14,034 nt of DNA from Coriobacteriaceae bacterium (GCA_015062635.1 SUUF01000050.1:1-14034); one strand, 5' to 3'. Numbered from the stretch's first letter, positions 1 through 6,942 are shown. Numbers and translations: made by a program. Notes: a model not told the origin generated them from the letters alone.

Positions 1-1
1 G

Positions 2-163
2 CCCGTGCGCGCCACGATCCCGGTCGTGCGCACGAGGATGGAATACACCGACCTCGGCATCGCGAAGCTCCACTTCGAGCTGGCGGCCGCGGCCTGCGGG
101 GTCGAGGGCGCCTGGGAATGGGGCGCGGGCGGCCGGTTCGTCGTGACTGGGGGCAGCGCGTAG
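2..163 (+). CDS. Nitroreductase-family protein, C-terminal end only
   Basis: The left edge cuts this gene. The open frame enters at base 2 and ends at TAG 161-163, leaving 53 residues. The visible peptide contains RMEYTDLGIAKLHFELAA followed by a Gly/Trp-rich tail (GAWEWGAGGRF). This resembles the C-terminal helix and tail of nitroreductase-fold proteins of the TM1586-like group, where a conserved tyrosine, a D-x-GIA stretch and HFELAA are usual. Such proteins are FMN-dependent oxidoreductases acting in the cytoplasm, usually with NAD(P)H; the substrate cannot be inferred from this fragment. A GC-rich stem-loop follows the stop (182-206). The family call rests on a short C-terminal match, and the flavin-binding part lies outside the window. 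Confidence 0.55.
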   Translation, partial: PVRATIPVVRTRMEYTDLGIAKLHFELAAAACGVEGAWEWGAGGRFVVTGGSA

Positions 164-181
164 GCGCCCGGCTCGCCTTCG

Positions 182-206
182 CCCGGGCCCCGCGGAGGCG
201 CCCGGG
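182..206 (+). terminator. GC-rich stem-loop after the nitroreductase gene
   Basis: CCCGGGC (182-188) pairs perfectly with GCCCGGG (200-206) around an 11-base loop. No T-run follows directly; the next AT-rich stretch begins near 207-240. This may be a weak or Rho-assisted terminator that separates the upstream gene from the 6S RNA promoter. Confidence 0.35.
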
Positions 207-217
207 GCATATTCGGC

Positions 218-260
218 AAAGTCAAGACTTTTATTATTCCCCCGAGTTTGCTTATATAAA
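218..260 (+). promoter_or_regulatory. Promoter region of the 6S RNA, with a palindrome over the -35
   Basis: An AT-rich island stands out from the surrounding GC-rich DNA. A -10 box TATATA (253-258, or TATAAA 255-260) sits 17 bases after a poor -35 (TTTATT, 230-235). Initiation about 7 bases after the -10 would fall near 265, exactly where the closing stem of the RNA begins. The perfect palindrome AAAGTC-AA-GACTTT (218-231) touches the -35 and could be an operator; that function is inference. Confidence 0.55.
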
Positions 261-263
261 GGT

Positions 264-431
264 GGTTCCGCCTTCGTCGCCTTATTTTGCGATGGACCGA
301 TGCAAGCAACGAGGGAGCTCAAGATTGCGGGTGGAATGGGGATTCGCGTCCGTTGATGCGAAAGCCAGGAAGCCGGCTGCGGGCACCCACCTTTTCGAGG
401 TGGGTTCATCCTTCGGCACGGGGGTGGGGCC
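264..431 (+). ncRNA. ssrS: 6S RNA (RNA polymerase-binding regulatory RNA)
   Basis: 6S RNA mimics an open promoter and sequesters housekeeping RNA polymerase holoenzyme when growth slows. Called here by structure. The 5' strand 264-281 pairs with 415-431 over 17 base pairs (many G-U) with a single bulged C. Inside this, UGCAAGCA (301-308) pairs with UGCGGGCA (378-385) across a 2x2 internal loop to start the apical arm, leaving a large central bubble. The 3' side of that bubble holds an 8-bp hairpin, ACCCACCT/AGGTGGGT (385-405; A385 may pair either here or in the arm), followed by GGGTTCA and CGGCA, as is usual on the 3' side of 6S RNAs. The length of about 168 nt fits the family. A promoter lies just upstream and rarA just downstream; 6S also lies near rarA in Bacillus. 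The ends are estimates. No covariance search was run. Confidence 0.82.
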
Positions 432-442
432 GTTTCTTGTGC

Positions 443-469
443 CGCGCGCCGCTGCTCGCCTGGCGCGCG
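443..469 (+). terminator. Stem-loop between 6S RNA and rarA
   Basis: CGCGCGCC (443-450) pairs perfectly with GGCGCGCG (462-469) around an 11-base loop and is followed by ATTTG. The T-run is short. It lies about a dozen bases after the 6S closing stem and just before the rarA -10 box, so it probably ends the 6S transcript. Confidence 0.5.
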
Positions 470-475
470 ATTTGC

Positions 476-481
476 TACAGT
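476..481 (+). promoter_or_regulatory. -10 box for a leaderless rarA transcript
   Basis: TACAGT at 476-481 fits TANNNT and ends 6 bases before the ATG at 488. No Shine-Dalgarno sequence is visible before that ATG. This -10-to-ATG spacing is the usual arrangement of leaderless actinobacterial genes, where transcription starts on the A of the start codon. No good -35 box is seen 17 bases upstream. Confidence 0.5.
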
Positions 482-487
482 ATGCGC

Positions 488-1831
488 ATGGACACTCTTT
501 TCAGCGAAATAGACGAACACGAGCGCAAGCGAACGGCGCCGCTTGCAGTGCGCATGCGCCCGACCTCGCTCGACGGGCTCGTGGGGCAGGAGCAGGCGGT
601 CGGCCCGGGCAGCTGGCTGCGTGCCGCCATCGAAAACGACCAGCTCACGAGCGTTATCCTGTTCGGCCCGGCCGGAACGGGGAAAACCTCGATCGCGCAT
701 ATCATCGCGTCGACCACGCGGGCGGCGTTCGTCGAGGTGTCGGCCATCGGCGGCACGGTTTCCGACCTACGCCGCGAGATATCGGCTGCCGAGAAGCGGC
801 TCGCGCTCGGCGGGCGCACCATCCTGTTCGTCGACGAGATCCACCGCTTCAACCGCAGCCAGCAGGATGCGCTGCTGCATGCCGTCGAAGACCGGGTGGT
901 CATCCTCGTGGGCGCCACCACCGAGAACCCCTACTTCGAGGTGAACACCGCGCTGCTGTCGCGCTCGCGGGTGGTGGAGCTGCGCTCGCTCGACGATGCG
1001 GCCATCTCGCGCCTGCTCGACAACGCGCTGGCCAGCCCGCAGGGCTTCGGCGGCGCCTACACCCTCGACGCCGATGCCCGCGAGGCGATCGTCGTGCTCG
1101 CGGCAGGCGACGGCCGCGCCTCGCTCACGACGCTCGAGCTGGCCGCGGCGCTCGTGGCGCCGGGCACGCCCGAAAACCCGGGAACGATAACCCTCGACGC
1201 CGTGCATGCCGCGAACCCGCATCGGGGGCTCGCCTACGACAAGAACAAGGACATGCACTACGACATCATCTCGGCGTTCATCAAGAGCATGCGCGGGTCG
1301 GACCCCGATGCCGCCTTGTACTGGCTCGCCCGGATGATCGAGGGCGGCGAGGATCCGAAGTTCATCGCGCGGCGCATCATGATCGCCGCGAGCGAGGACG
1401 TGGGAAACGCCGACCCGCAGGCGCTGCTCATCGCGCATGCGGCGTTCAAGAGCGCCGAGGTCATCGGCTACCCGGAATGCCGCATCAACCTGGCGCAGGC
1501 GGCCACGTACGTCGCGCTCGCCCCGAAGAGCAACGCCGTGGAGGCCGGCATCGACGCCGCGCTCGCCGAGGTGCGCACCGGCCCGTTGCGCGAGGTGCCG
1601 TCCTACCTGCGCGACCGCCATCGCCCGGGCAGCGAGAACTATGGCGAGTACCGGTATCCCCACGATTATCCGGAAGGCTGGGTCGACCAGCGCTACCTGC
1701 CCGAGGGGCTCGAGCGGGGCTGTTTCTACCATCCCACCGAGCGTGGATGGGAGGCATATCGCGTGGAGGCCACGAAGCGCGACCGCCATTCCGGTCAGAA
1801 TGCGCCACGTCAGCCCCGAAACAATCGGTAA
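488..1831 (+). CDS. rarA: RarA/MgsA replication-associated AAA+ ATPase
   Basis: 447 residues, normal for RarA (about 420-450). The family consists of tetrameric AAA+ ATPases related to clamp-loader subunits and eukaryotic WRNIP1; they act at stalled replication forks with SSB. Visible motifs: the N-terminal RMRPTSLDGLVGQ box (22-34), Walker A GPAGTGKT (60-67), Walker B ILFVDE (112-117), the sensor-like VGATTENP (141-148) and SRSRV with the likely arginine finger (158-162). The C-terminal MgsA domain is recognised by MHYDIISAFIKSMRGSDPDAALYW and, near the end, YPHDYPEGWVDQRYLPEGL. I chose ATG 488 because it has a TANNNT -10 box 6 bases upstream. ATG 482 (two codons earlier) is possible; the longer open frame back to 287 would run through the 6S RNA. 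It sits upstream of alaS, as in other actinobacteria. Confidence 0.95.
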   Translation: MDTLFSEIDEHERKRTAPLAVRMRPTSLDGLVGQEQAVGPGSWLRAAIENDQLTSVILFGPAGTGKTSIAHIIASTTRAAFVEVSAIGGTVSDLRREISAAEKRLALGGRTILFVDEIHRFNRSQQDALLHAVEDRVVILVGATTENPYFEVNTALLSRSRVVELRSLDDAAISRLLDNALASPQGFGGAYTLDADAREAIVVLAAGDGRASLTTLELAAALVAPGTPENPGTITLDAVHAANPHRGLAYDKNKDMHYDIISAFIKSMRGSDPDAALYWLARMIEGGEDPKFIARRIMIAASEDVGNADPQALLIAHAAFKSAEVIGYPECRINLAQAATYVALAPKSNAVEAGIDAALAEVRTGPLREVPSYLRDRHRPGSENYGEYRYPHDYPEGWVDQRYLPEGLERGCFYHPTERGWEAYRVEATKRDRHSGQNAPRQPRNNR

Positions 1832-1835
1832 ACGC

Positions 1836-1866
1836 TTGGGGCGCATCGGCCTGAGCGTGGTATATT
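1836..1866 (+). promoter_or_regulatory. Possible promoter for the DUF948-like gene
   Basis: TATATT (1861-1866) is one base from the consensus -10. TTGGGG (1836-1841) is a half-match -35 at a long spacing of 19. The next gene starts 34 bases downstream of the -10 with a strong ribosome site, AGGAGGT (1890-1896). Confidence 0.4.
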
Positions 1867-1900
1867 TAGCGGGTATTCAATAGGCATTCAGGAGGTATTC

Positions 1901-2335
1901 ATGGACATGATCAACATCCTCTACATAGCCGGCGCGATCGCCCTTATCGCGCTCGCGGTTCTTTTCGTCTATCTTGCCATGCTCGTGAAGCGGGCAAACA
2001 GCATGATCGACGCCAAGGTGAACCCGATGCTCGACGATGCGAAGTATATGACCACGAGCCTGAAGCCGGCCATCGACCAGATCGACCCGCTCATGGAGCG
2101 CATCAACCTCACGATGGACGCGGCGAATCTCGAGATCATGCGCGTCGACGAGATCCTCGAGGATGTCTCGGTCATCACCGACAAGCTCGCCGACACGACC
2201 TCGACGGTGAACGAGGTCACGAACATTCCGCTGAATGCTGTGAACGGCGTGGCCAGCCGCGTGCGCGGGGCCTTCAAGTCGCGCAACGCCGGCACCACCT
2301 CGGCCGCCCTCGGCGCCAAGAAGGAAGCGGAGTAA
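1901..2335 (+). CDS. DUF948-like membrane-anchored coiled-coil protein
   Basis: 144 residues. One N-terminal hydrophobic segment (about 5-30, ILYIAGAIALIALAVLFVYL) is followed by KR, which suggests an N-out or signal-anchor orientation. A helical region rich in D, I, L, M and N with regular hydrophobic spacing (about 35-115) is probably a coiled coil, and the tail is basic and alanine-rich. This architecture (a single TM, then repeated 'SLKPAIDQIDPLMERINLTMD' style heptads) matches the DUF948 family. Many actinobacteria carry such a gene between rarA and alaS, and its position here agrees. Function is unknown. The start is clear: AGGAGGT (1890-1896) lies 4 bases before the ATG. It is probably cotranscribed with the permease gene, whose TTG start follows 12 bases after this stop. 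Confidence 0.75.
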   Translation: MDMINILYIAGAIALIALAVLFVYLAMLVKRANSMIDAKVNPMLDDAKYMTTSLKPAIDQIDPLMERINLTMDAANLEIMRVDEILEDVSVITDKLADTTSTVNEVTNIPLNAVNGVASRVRGAFKSRNAGTTSAALGAKKEAE

Positions 2336-2342
2336 CGCTTCC
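2323..2342 (+). other. Hairpin over the stop codon at the DUF948/permease junction
   Basis: GGAAGCG (2323-2329) pairs perfectly with CGCTTCC (2336-2342). The loop holds the TAA stop (2333-2335). The purine-rich left arm is the only Shine-Dalgarno-like sequence before the TTG start at 2348. Ribosomes terminating at TAA would open the hairpin, so translational coupling is plausible. Only TTT follows, so it is not a convincing terminator. Confidence 0.4.
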
Positions 2343-2347
2343 GCGCT

Positions 2348-3712
2348 TTGGCTGAGCTCGAACGACAGACCGATAGCGCCCTCGAGGGGAGCACCCTCCG
2401 GTGGCGCAGGAGAGCGCTCATCATATGGGCGCTCATCGGTATTTGCGCGCTCGTCTACGTGCTCGGCTTCCTGCTCGAGGTGCTCTCGACGCCGGTGGCG
2501 ATCATCGTCTGGTGCCTCGTCTTCGTGTTCTGCCTGAACCCGCTTGTCGACTTCCTCTACCGCAAGGGCCTCGGGCGCGGCGCGGGCACGGCCGTCGCGT
2601 TCCTCGCGCTGTTCGCCGGCATCGGCGTGCTCGGCTTCATCCTCTTCGCGCCGGGCATCGGCGCTTCGGGCCAGTTCGCGTCGCTCGCGGCAAGCCTGCC
2701 CGCATATGCCCAGGCCATCTCGACGTCGGTCACGCAGCTCACCCAGCAGTATTCCGACATCTTGCAAAACGAGACCGTGCAGGCCTGGATTTCGCAGGTT
2801 TCCGATTCGCTGTACAGCTTCGCCGGCAATTTCGCGAACGTGGCCGGCTCGAGCATCGTCGGCTTCGGCACGGGCGTGGCGAACATGGCGATGGTCATCG
2901 GCTTCGCGCTCGTCGTGTCGTTCTGGATCCTGATGGAGCTTCCCGGCATCAACCGCGAGCTGCGCCGCCTGGTGCGTCCCGACCTGCGCGACGACTACGA
3001 GATGCTCGTCGATACCCTGACCTCGGTCATCGGCGGCTACCTGAAGGCGACGCTGCTGCAATGCTTCATCATCGGCGTGTGCTGCGGCATCGGCTACGCC
3101 ATCCTCGGGTTGCCGAGCCCCGCCGCACTCGGCATCATCACCGGTTTCCTGAACATCATCCCGGTCGTCGGCCCGTGGCTCGGCGGTATCGTCGCCGCTG
3201 CGGTCGGCTTCGCGGTGAGCCCCGTCACGGCCATCATCGCGATCGTCCTCGCGGTCATCATCCAGCAGTTCGTGTACACCTTCATCTCGCCGATGCTCAT
3301 GTCCGATTCCGTCGACATCCACCCGGTGCTCGTGATCCTCGGCCTGACATGCGGTTCGGCCATCGGCGGCGCAATGGCCGGGCTTGGCGGCAGCATCATG
3401 GGCATGCTCGCCTCCATTCCGCTCATCGCGGCGGCGAAGGCCCTGTTCGTGTACTACTACGAGCTGAAATCGGGCCGGCGCATCGTCGCGCCCGACGGCG
3501 TGTTCTTCAAGGGCGTCGTCGCTGACGAGGAGGGTGCGCTGAACCCGACGCTCGACGCGGCCGCGCCCACGCCGGTGCGCCCGTTCAACCCGCTTGACAA
3601 AAACCAGTATCCCGAGCGGCATCATTCGGAAGACCAGAAAGAGGCCATCCGCCAGCGCCTCGAGCGCCGCAAGAAGCGTCTCGAGAAGCTCCAGCATCCC
3701 AAAGACGAATAG
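2348..3712 (+). CDS. AI-2E family transporter (PerM/YdiK/TqsA-like permease)
   Basis: 454 residues, longer than the usual 340-400 because of a hydrophilic tail. The family comprises polytopic inner-membrane proteins linked to autoinducer-2 export, Na+/H+ antiport or other efflux; the substrate here is unknown. Hydrophobic segments fall at about 24-42, 48-65, 79-100, 170-195, 237-256, 261-290, 295-312 and 325-370. The long extracytoplasmic-type stretch 104-165 and the family hallmark LGIITGFLNIIPVVGPWLGG (261-280) support the call, as does the late FVYTFISPMLMSDSVDIHPVLVI segment. The C-terminal 45 residues are highly charged (EDQKEAIRQRLERRKKRLEKL) and probably cytoplasmic. The start is TTG 2348; no ATG lies in frame nearby, and the reading frame needs this start to keep the first membrane segment. 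A weak SD (GGAG, about 15 bases upstream) implies coupling to the previous gene. Confidence 0.88.
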   Translation: MAELERQTDSALEGSTLRWRRRALIIWALIGICALVYVLGFLLEVLSTPVAIIVWCLVFVFCLNPLVDFLYRKGLGRGAGTAVAFLALFAGIGVLGFILFAPGIGASGQFASLAASLPAYAQAISTSVTQLTQQYSDILQNETVQAWISQVSDSLYSFAGNFANVAGSSIVGFGTGVANMAMVIGFALVVSFWILMELPGINRELRRLVRPDLRDDYEMLVDTLTSVIGGYLKATLLQCFIIGVCCGIGYAILGLPSPAALGIITGFLNIIPVVGPWLGGIVAAAVGFAVSPVTAIIAIVLAVIIQQFVYTFISPMLMSDSVDIHPVLVILGLTCGSAIGGAMAGLGGSIMGMLASIPLIAAAKALFVYYYELKSGRRIVAPDGVFFKGVVADEEGALNPTLDAAAPTPVRPFNPLDKNQYPERHHSEDQKEAIRQRLERRKKRLEKLQHPKDE

Positions 3713-3731
3713 CGTTCGGAAGCGTGATTGC

Positions 3732-3756
3732 AACGGGTTGGGTGTTGCGCCCGTTT
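3732..3756 (+). terminator. Weak terminator after the AI-2E permease gene
   Basis: AACGGG (3732-3737) pairs with CCCGTT (3750-3755) around a 12-base loop, with a TTT run at 3754-3756. It lies 20 bases after the permease stop. The stem and T-run are short. Confidence 0.4.
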
Positions 3757-4079
3757 CCGCCGCGCGATGAGCCGGCCCGTTGACTCATTTCGGGAAGGCG
3801 TTCCCCTCGACTCATTGGGCCTAGTTCGCGCCACAGGGCCGATTTCTTGACAGGGGGAATGTCAAAAAACCGGCTGTGTGGTGCGGCATGGCGGCGATGA
3901 GGTCCACTGACAGATGCTTCCGCCGTACAATGCGATGCATTCTTGCCGGCATGCGTTTCTCCTTCGATCCGCTCAAGATGTCGGGCCATTGAATGTCGCG
4001 AAAGCCTGGGGAACGGGGCGTCATGTGCGACTCGCGAGGACTCCGGTGAACGGGACGTCGCGGCACAGGCTCCCTTCCC

Positions 4080-4162
4080 TTGCCGCCACGGGCGCCATTC
4101 GCACAGCGAGCCCGGCCGGTTTGCCGCCACGGGCGTTGTTTGCGCAGCGAGCCGAGACCGGT
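4080..4162 (+). repeat. Tandem imperfect repeat, two units of about 41 bases
   Basis: Unit 1 (4080-4120) and unit 2 (4121-4162) both begin TTGCCGCCACGGGCG, share an inner GC.CAGCGAGCC block, and end CCGGT. They differ mainly in the seven or so bases after the shared opening and by one base of length. GTTGCCGCC recurs at 4181-4189 without the rest. No protein or RNA function is apparent. Confidence 0.7.
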
Positions 4163-4212
4163 CTGCTGCCCAATAGCCCCGTTGCCGCCCTCCAAACCCG
4201 CATTCCCTGTGT

Positions 4213-4257
4213 ATAACCGCTCATTTGAGCAGGGACGTGTTACCCTATGGCGGTTAT
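4213..4257 (+). promoter_or_regulatory. Inverted repeat around the likely alaS promoter
   Basis: ATAACCGC (4213-4220) and GCGGTTAT (4250-4257) are a perfect 8-base inverted repeat 29 bases apart. Between them lie two small hairpins: GCTC/GAGC (4219-4222, 4227-4230) and AGGG/CCCT (4231-4234, 4243-4246). Also between them is an extended -10-like TG-T-TACCCT (4238-4246). As DNA this could be an operator flanking a promoter; as RNA it could fold as a three-way junction. TATAAC (4212-4217) is an alternative -10. E. coli AlaRS is known to repress alaS through a palindrome flanking its promoter, which makes autoregulation a reasonable guess. Confidence 0.4.
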
Positions 4258-4292
4258 TGTGCGAAAAGGCGCGCGAAGAGGGAGTAGAGCGC

Positions 4293-6932
4293 ATGGAATA
4301 TATGACCACAGCGGAAATACGCGAGAAGTACCTGAGGTTTTTCGAGGAGAAGGGCTGCAAGCGCTTCCCGTCCTCGTCGTTGATCCCCGATGACCCGTCG
4401 CTGTTGCTGACGAGCGCGGGCATGGTGCAGTTCAAGCCGTATTTCCTGCATCAGAAGCACCTCGACAACCAGTATGTGGGCACCACCACGGCGCAGAAGT
4501 GCGTCCGCACGAACGACATCGACATCATCGGCACCGACGGCCGTCACCTGTCGTTCTTCGAGATGATGGGCAACTTCAGCTTCGGCCGTTACTTCAAGGA
4601 CGAGATGTGCGCATGGGCGCTCGACTTCTCGTGCAACCACCTGGGCCTCCCGTTCGAGAAGCTGTACTTCACGGTGTTCGAGGACGACGACGAGACCATC
4701 GGCGTGTGGGAGGGCCTCGGCGTCGACCCGTCGCACATCACGCGCCTGGGCGAGGATGACAACTTCTGGCGCGCCGGCCCCACCGGCCCGTGCGGTCCGT
4801 GCTCCGAGATCTACTACGACCAGGGCCCCGAGGTGGGCTGCGGGCGTCCCGAGTGCGCCCCGGGCTGCGAATGCGACCGCTACCTGGAGTACTGGAACCT
4901 CGTGTTCACCCAGTACGACGGCCAGGAAGACGGAACGCTGGCACCGCTTCCCACGAAGAACATTGACACCGGCATGGGCCTCGAGCGCATCGCGGCCATC
5001 ATGCAGGGCGTCACGAGCAACTTCGACACCGACGTGCTGCACGGGCTCATCACCGTGGCCGAGCGCCTGTCGGGCAAGACCTATGGCGAATCCGAGCGCG
5101 ACGACCGCGCGATGCGCGTTATCGCCGACCATTCCCGTTCGGTGACCTTCATGATCGCCGACGGCGTGCTGCCGAGCAACGAGGGCCGCGGCTACGTGCT
5201 GCGCCGCCTTCTGCGCCGCGCCGTGATGAAGGGCCACCTGCTGGGCATCGAGGGCCCGTTCCTGGGCGAGTTCGTCGCCGAGGTCGTGCGCGTGATGGGC
5301 GACGAGTACCGCGAGACCGTCGAGAACCGCGAGCTCATCGACCGCGTGGTGCTGTCCGAGGAGGAGCGTTTCCTGAAGACCCTGCGCCAGGGCCGCGTGT
5401 TCCTGGAAGAGGCCCTGAGCGAGAAGCTGACCGACAAGCTTCCCGGTGCGACCGCGTTCGTGCTGCATGACACCTACGGCTTCCCGGTCGAGGTGACGCA
5501 GGAGATTTGCGGCGAGCGCGGCATCGAGGTCGACATGGAGGGCTTCGACGTGTGCATGGCCGAGCAGCGCAAGCGCGCCCGTGCCAGCGCGAAGGACGCC
5601 GACGCCGCATGGTCGACCTATGACGGCTCGATGCAGGCCGTGCTCGACCGCGTGGGCGCGACCCAGTTCCTGGGCTACGAGAAGGACGACTGCAACGCCA
5701 CCATCAAGGCGATTTTGAAGAACGGCGAGCCCGTGCAGTTCCTCGAGGAGGGCGAGACGGGCGGCATCGTGCTCGACCGCACCCCGTTCTACGCGGAAAA
5801 GGGCGGCCAGGTGGGCGACACCGGCTACATGACGAACGAGTATTCGCGCATCCGCGTGAACGACACGAAGGAGCCCGAGAAGGGCCTGACCGTGCATTAT
5901 GTGACGGTTGAGCAGGGAAAATTCTACACGGGCGAGGGCGTTCACGCCGAGATCGACGTGCCGCGCCGCGAGCGCATCCGCCGCAACCACACGGCCACGC
6001 ACATCCTGCACTGGGCGCTGCGCCAGGTGCTCGGCGAGCACGTGAAGCAGGCCGGCAGCCTCGTGGCTCCCGACCGCCTGCGTTTCGACTTCACGCATTT
6101 CGAGGCCATGACGCGCGACCAGATTCGCGAGGTCGAGCGCCTCGCCAACGAGAAGATCATGCAGAACCTCGAGGTGAGCTACCGCGAGACGAGCCTGAAG
6201 GCCGCCCGCGAGGCCGGCGTCATCGCGCTGTTCGGCGAGAAGTACGGCGACATCGTGCGCGTGCTCACCGTGGACGAGGTTTCGTCCGAGCTGTGCGGCG
6301 GCACCCACGTGCGCCGCACGAGCGAGATCGGCTTCGTGAAGATCGTCCGCGAGACGTCGGTCGGCGCGAACCAGCGCCGCATCGAGGCCGTGACGAGCTT
6401 CGACGCGCTGGCCTACGTGAACGACATCGAGCGCGAGCTGCGCGAGACGGCCGACGAGCTGCGCGTGCCCATCATGGACGTTTCCGAGCGCACGCTGGCG
6501 AACCTGAAGAAGATCCAGGAAATGCAGCAGAACCGCTCTGCCATCAAGGATTGCATGTCGAGCGGCGAATTCCCGAAGGACACCCTGACCAAGAACACGA
6601 TCGATGTGGGCTACCAGGTGTTCATCGGCCGCCAAGACGGCGTGAGCGCTGCCGACCTGCGCCACCTGTGGGACATGGTGCGGGCGCGCCTGACCAGCGA
6701 TGCGTGCGCCTGCGTTATCGCATCGAACAACAACGGGACGCCGCTGCTGATGGCGGCCGGCACCGACGAGGCTGTGGCCTGCGGATTCAATGCCGGTGCG
6801 GTTATCAAGGCGATTTCCGGCAACATCAAGGGCGGTGGCGGCGGCAAGCCGACGATGGCCCAGGCGGGCGGCAAGGACGCGGGCGGCCTCGACGCCGCGC
6901 TCGACGCCGCGCGCGAATTACTGCAGAAGTAA
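4293..6932 (+). CDS. alaS: Alanyl-tRNA synthetase
   Basis: Class II synthetase that charges tRNA-Ala and edits Ser/Gly mischarging in the cytoplasm. 879 residues, matching the family (about 875). The catalytic domain starts RFFEEKGCKRFPSSSLIPDDPSLLLT and continues through FFEMMGNFSFGRYFK (motif 2, 88-102), GPTGPCGPCSEIYYD and GMGLERI (motif 3). A Cys-rich GCGRPECAPGCECDRY segment, typical of actinobacterial AlaRS, follows the GPCSEIYYD motif. The editing domain has the zinc ligands HTATH (566-570) and CGGTH (668-672). The C-Ala end carries GGGGGKPTMAQAGG. ATG 4293 is chosen because AGAGGGAG (4277-4284) sits 8 bases upstream; ATG 4302 would be 17 away, and the longer open frame to 4080 runs through the repeats. 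Followed by ruvX after a hairpin, as in most actinobacteria. Confidence 0.98.
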   Translation: MEYMTTAEIREKYLRFFEEKGCKRFPSSSLIPDDPSLLLTSAGMVQFKPYFLHQKHLDNQYVGTTTAQKCVRTNDIDIIGTDGRHLSFFEMMGNFSFGRYFKDEMCAWALDFSCNHLGLPFEKLYFTVFEDDDETIGVWEGLGVDPSHITRLGEDDNFWRAGPTGPCGPCSEIYYDQGPEVGCGRPECAPGCECDRYLEYWNLVFTQYDGQEDGTLAPLPTKNIDTGMGLERIAAIMQGVTSNFDTDVLHGLITVAERLSGKTYGESERDDRAMRVIADHSRSVTFMIADGVLPSNEGRGYVLRRLLRRAVMKGHLLGIEGPFLGEFVAEVVRVMGDEYRETVENRELIDRVVLSEEERFLKTLRQGRVFLEEALSEKLTDKLPGATAFVLHDTYGFPVEVTQEICGERGIEVDMEGFDVCMAEQRKRARASAKDADAAWSTYDGSMQAVLDRVGATQFLGYEKDDCNATIKAILKNGEPVQFLEEGETGGIVLDRTPFYAEKGGQVGDTGYMTNEYSRIRVNDTKEPEKGLTVHYVTVEQGKFYTGEGVHAEIDVPRRERIRRNHTATHILHWALRQVLGEHVKQAGSLVAPDRLRFDFTHFEAMTRDQIREVERLANEKIMQNLEVSYRETSLKAAREAGVIALFGEKYGDIVRVLTVDEVSSELCGGTHVRRTSEIGFVKIVRETSVGANQRRIEAVTSFDALAYVNDIERELRETADELRVPIMDVSERTLANLKKIQEMQQNRSAIKDCMSSGEFPKDTLTKNTIDVGYQVFIGRQDGVSAADLRHLWDMVRARLTSDACACVIASNNNGTPLLMAAGTDEAVACGFNAGAVIKAISGNIKGGGGGKPTMAQAGGKDAGGLDAALDAARELLQK

Positions 6933-6942
6933 CAGGCGAGCT

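Larger units (their letters stand above)
3713..4292 (+). other. 580-base gene-free region before alaS
   Basis: I see no credible gene on either strand. Open frames here lack ribosome sites and have low-complexity Arg/Ala/Pro/His composition. Contents: a weak terminator (3732-3756); two copies of GACTCATT (3782-3789 and 3809-3816); an inverted repeat TTGACA/TGTCAA (3847-3852, 3860-3865) followed by a run of A; a segment CCTTCGATCCGCTCAAGATG (3961-3980) that resembles a degenerate copy of the 'CCTTCGACTCCGCTCAGGATGA' type dispersed intergenic repeat; a tandem repeat (4080-4162); and the alaS control region (4213-4257). The stretch 3866-4079 otherwise shows nothing I can name. Confidence 0.6.

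Noticed and set aside
287..487. Longer rarA start at 287
   Set aside because: The extra codons run through the 6S RNA and its terminator, and RarA proteins do not carry such an extension.
1877..3733. 618-residue open frame on the - strand
   Set aside because: It lies opposite the DUF948-like and permease genes, is made of Arg/Asp/His/Glu-rich repeats typical of antisense frames in high-GC DNA, and has no family signature.
3847..3865. TTGACA/TGTCAA inverted repeat as a promoter
   Set aside because: TTGACA is a perfect -35, but no -10 lies at 16-18 bases; the following A-run fits at most a - strand terminator with no gene to end.
3914..4216. 100-residue + strand open frame before alaS
   Set aside because: It crosses the tandem repeats, lacks a ribosome site and has no domain.
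4163..4292. T-box riboswitch in front of alaS
   Set aside because: No T-box sequence (AGGGTGGNACCGCG type), no specifier loop and no terminator/antiterminator pair.
3585..4435. Overlapping - strand open frames (181 and 204 residues) in the alaS upstream region
   Set aside because: No ribosome sites, no recognisable domains, composition unlike the real genes here.
4254..6665. 803-residue open frame on the - strand
   Set aside because: It mirrors alaS codon for codon; its composition is the usual Ala/Val/His/Leu antisense pattern.
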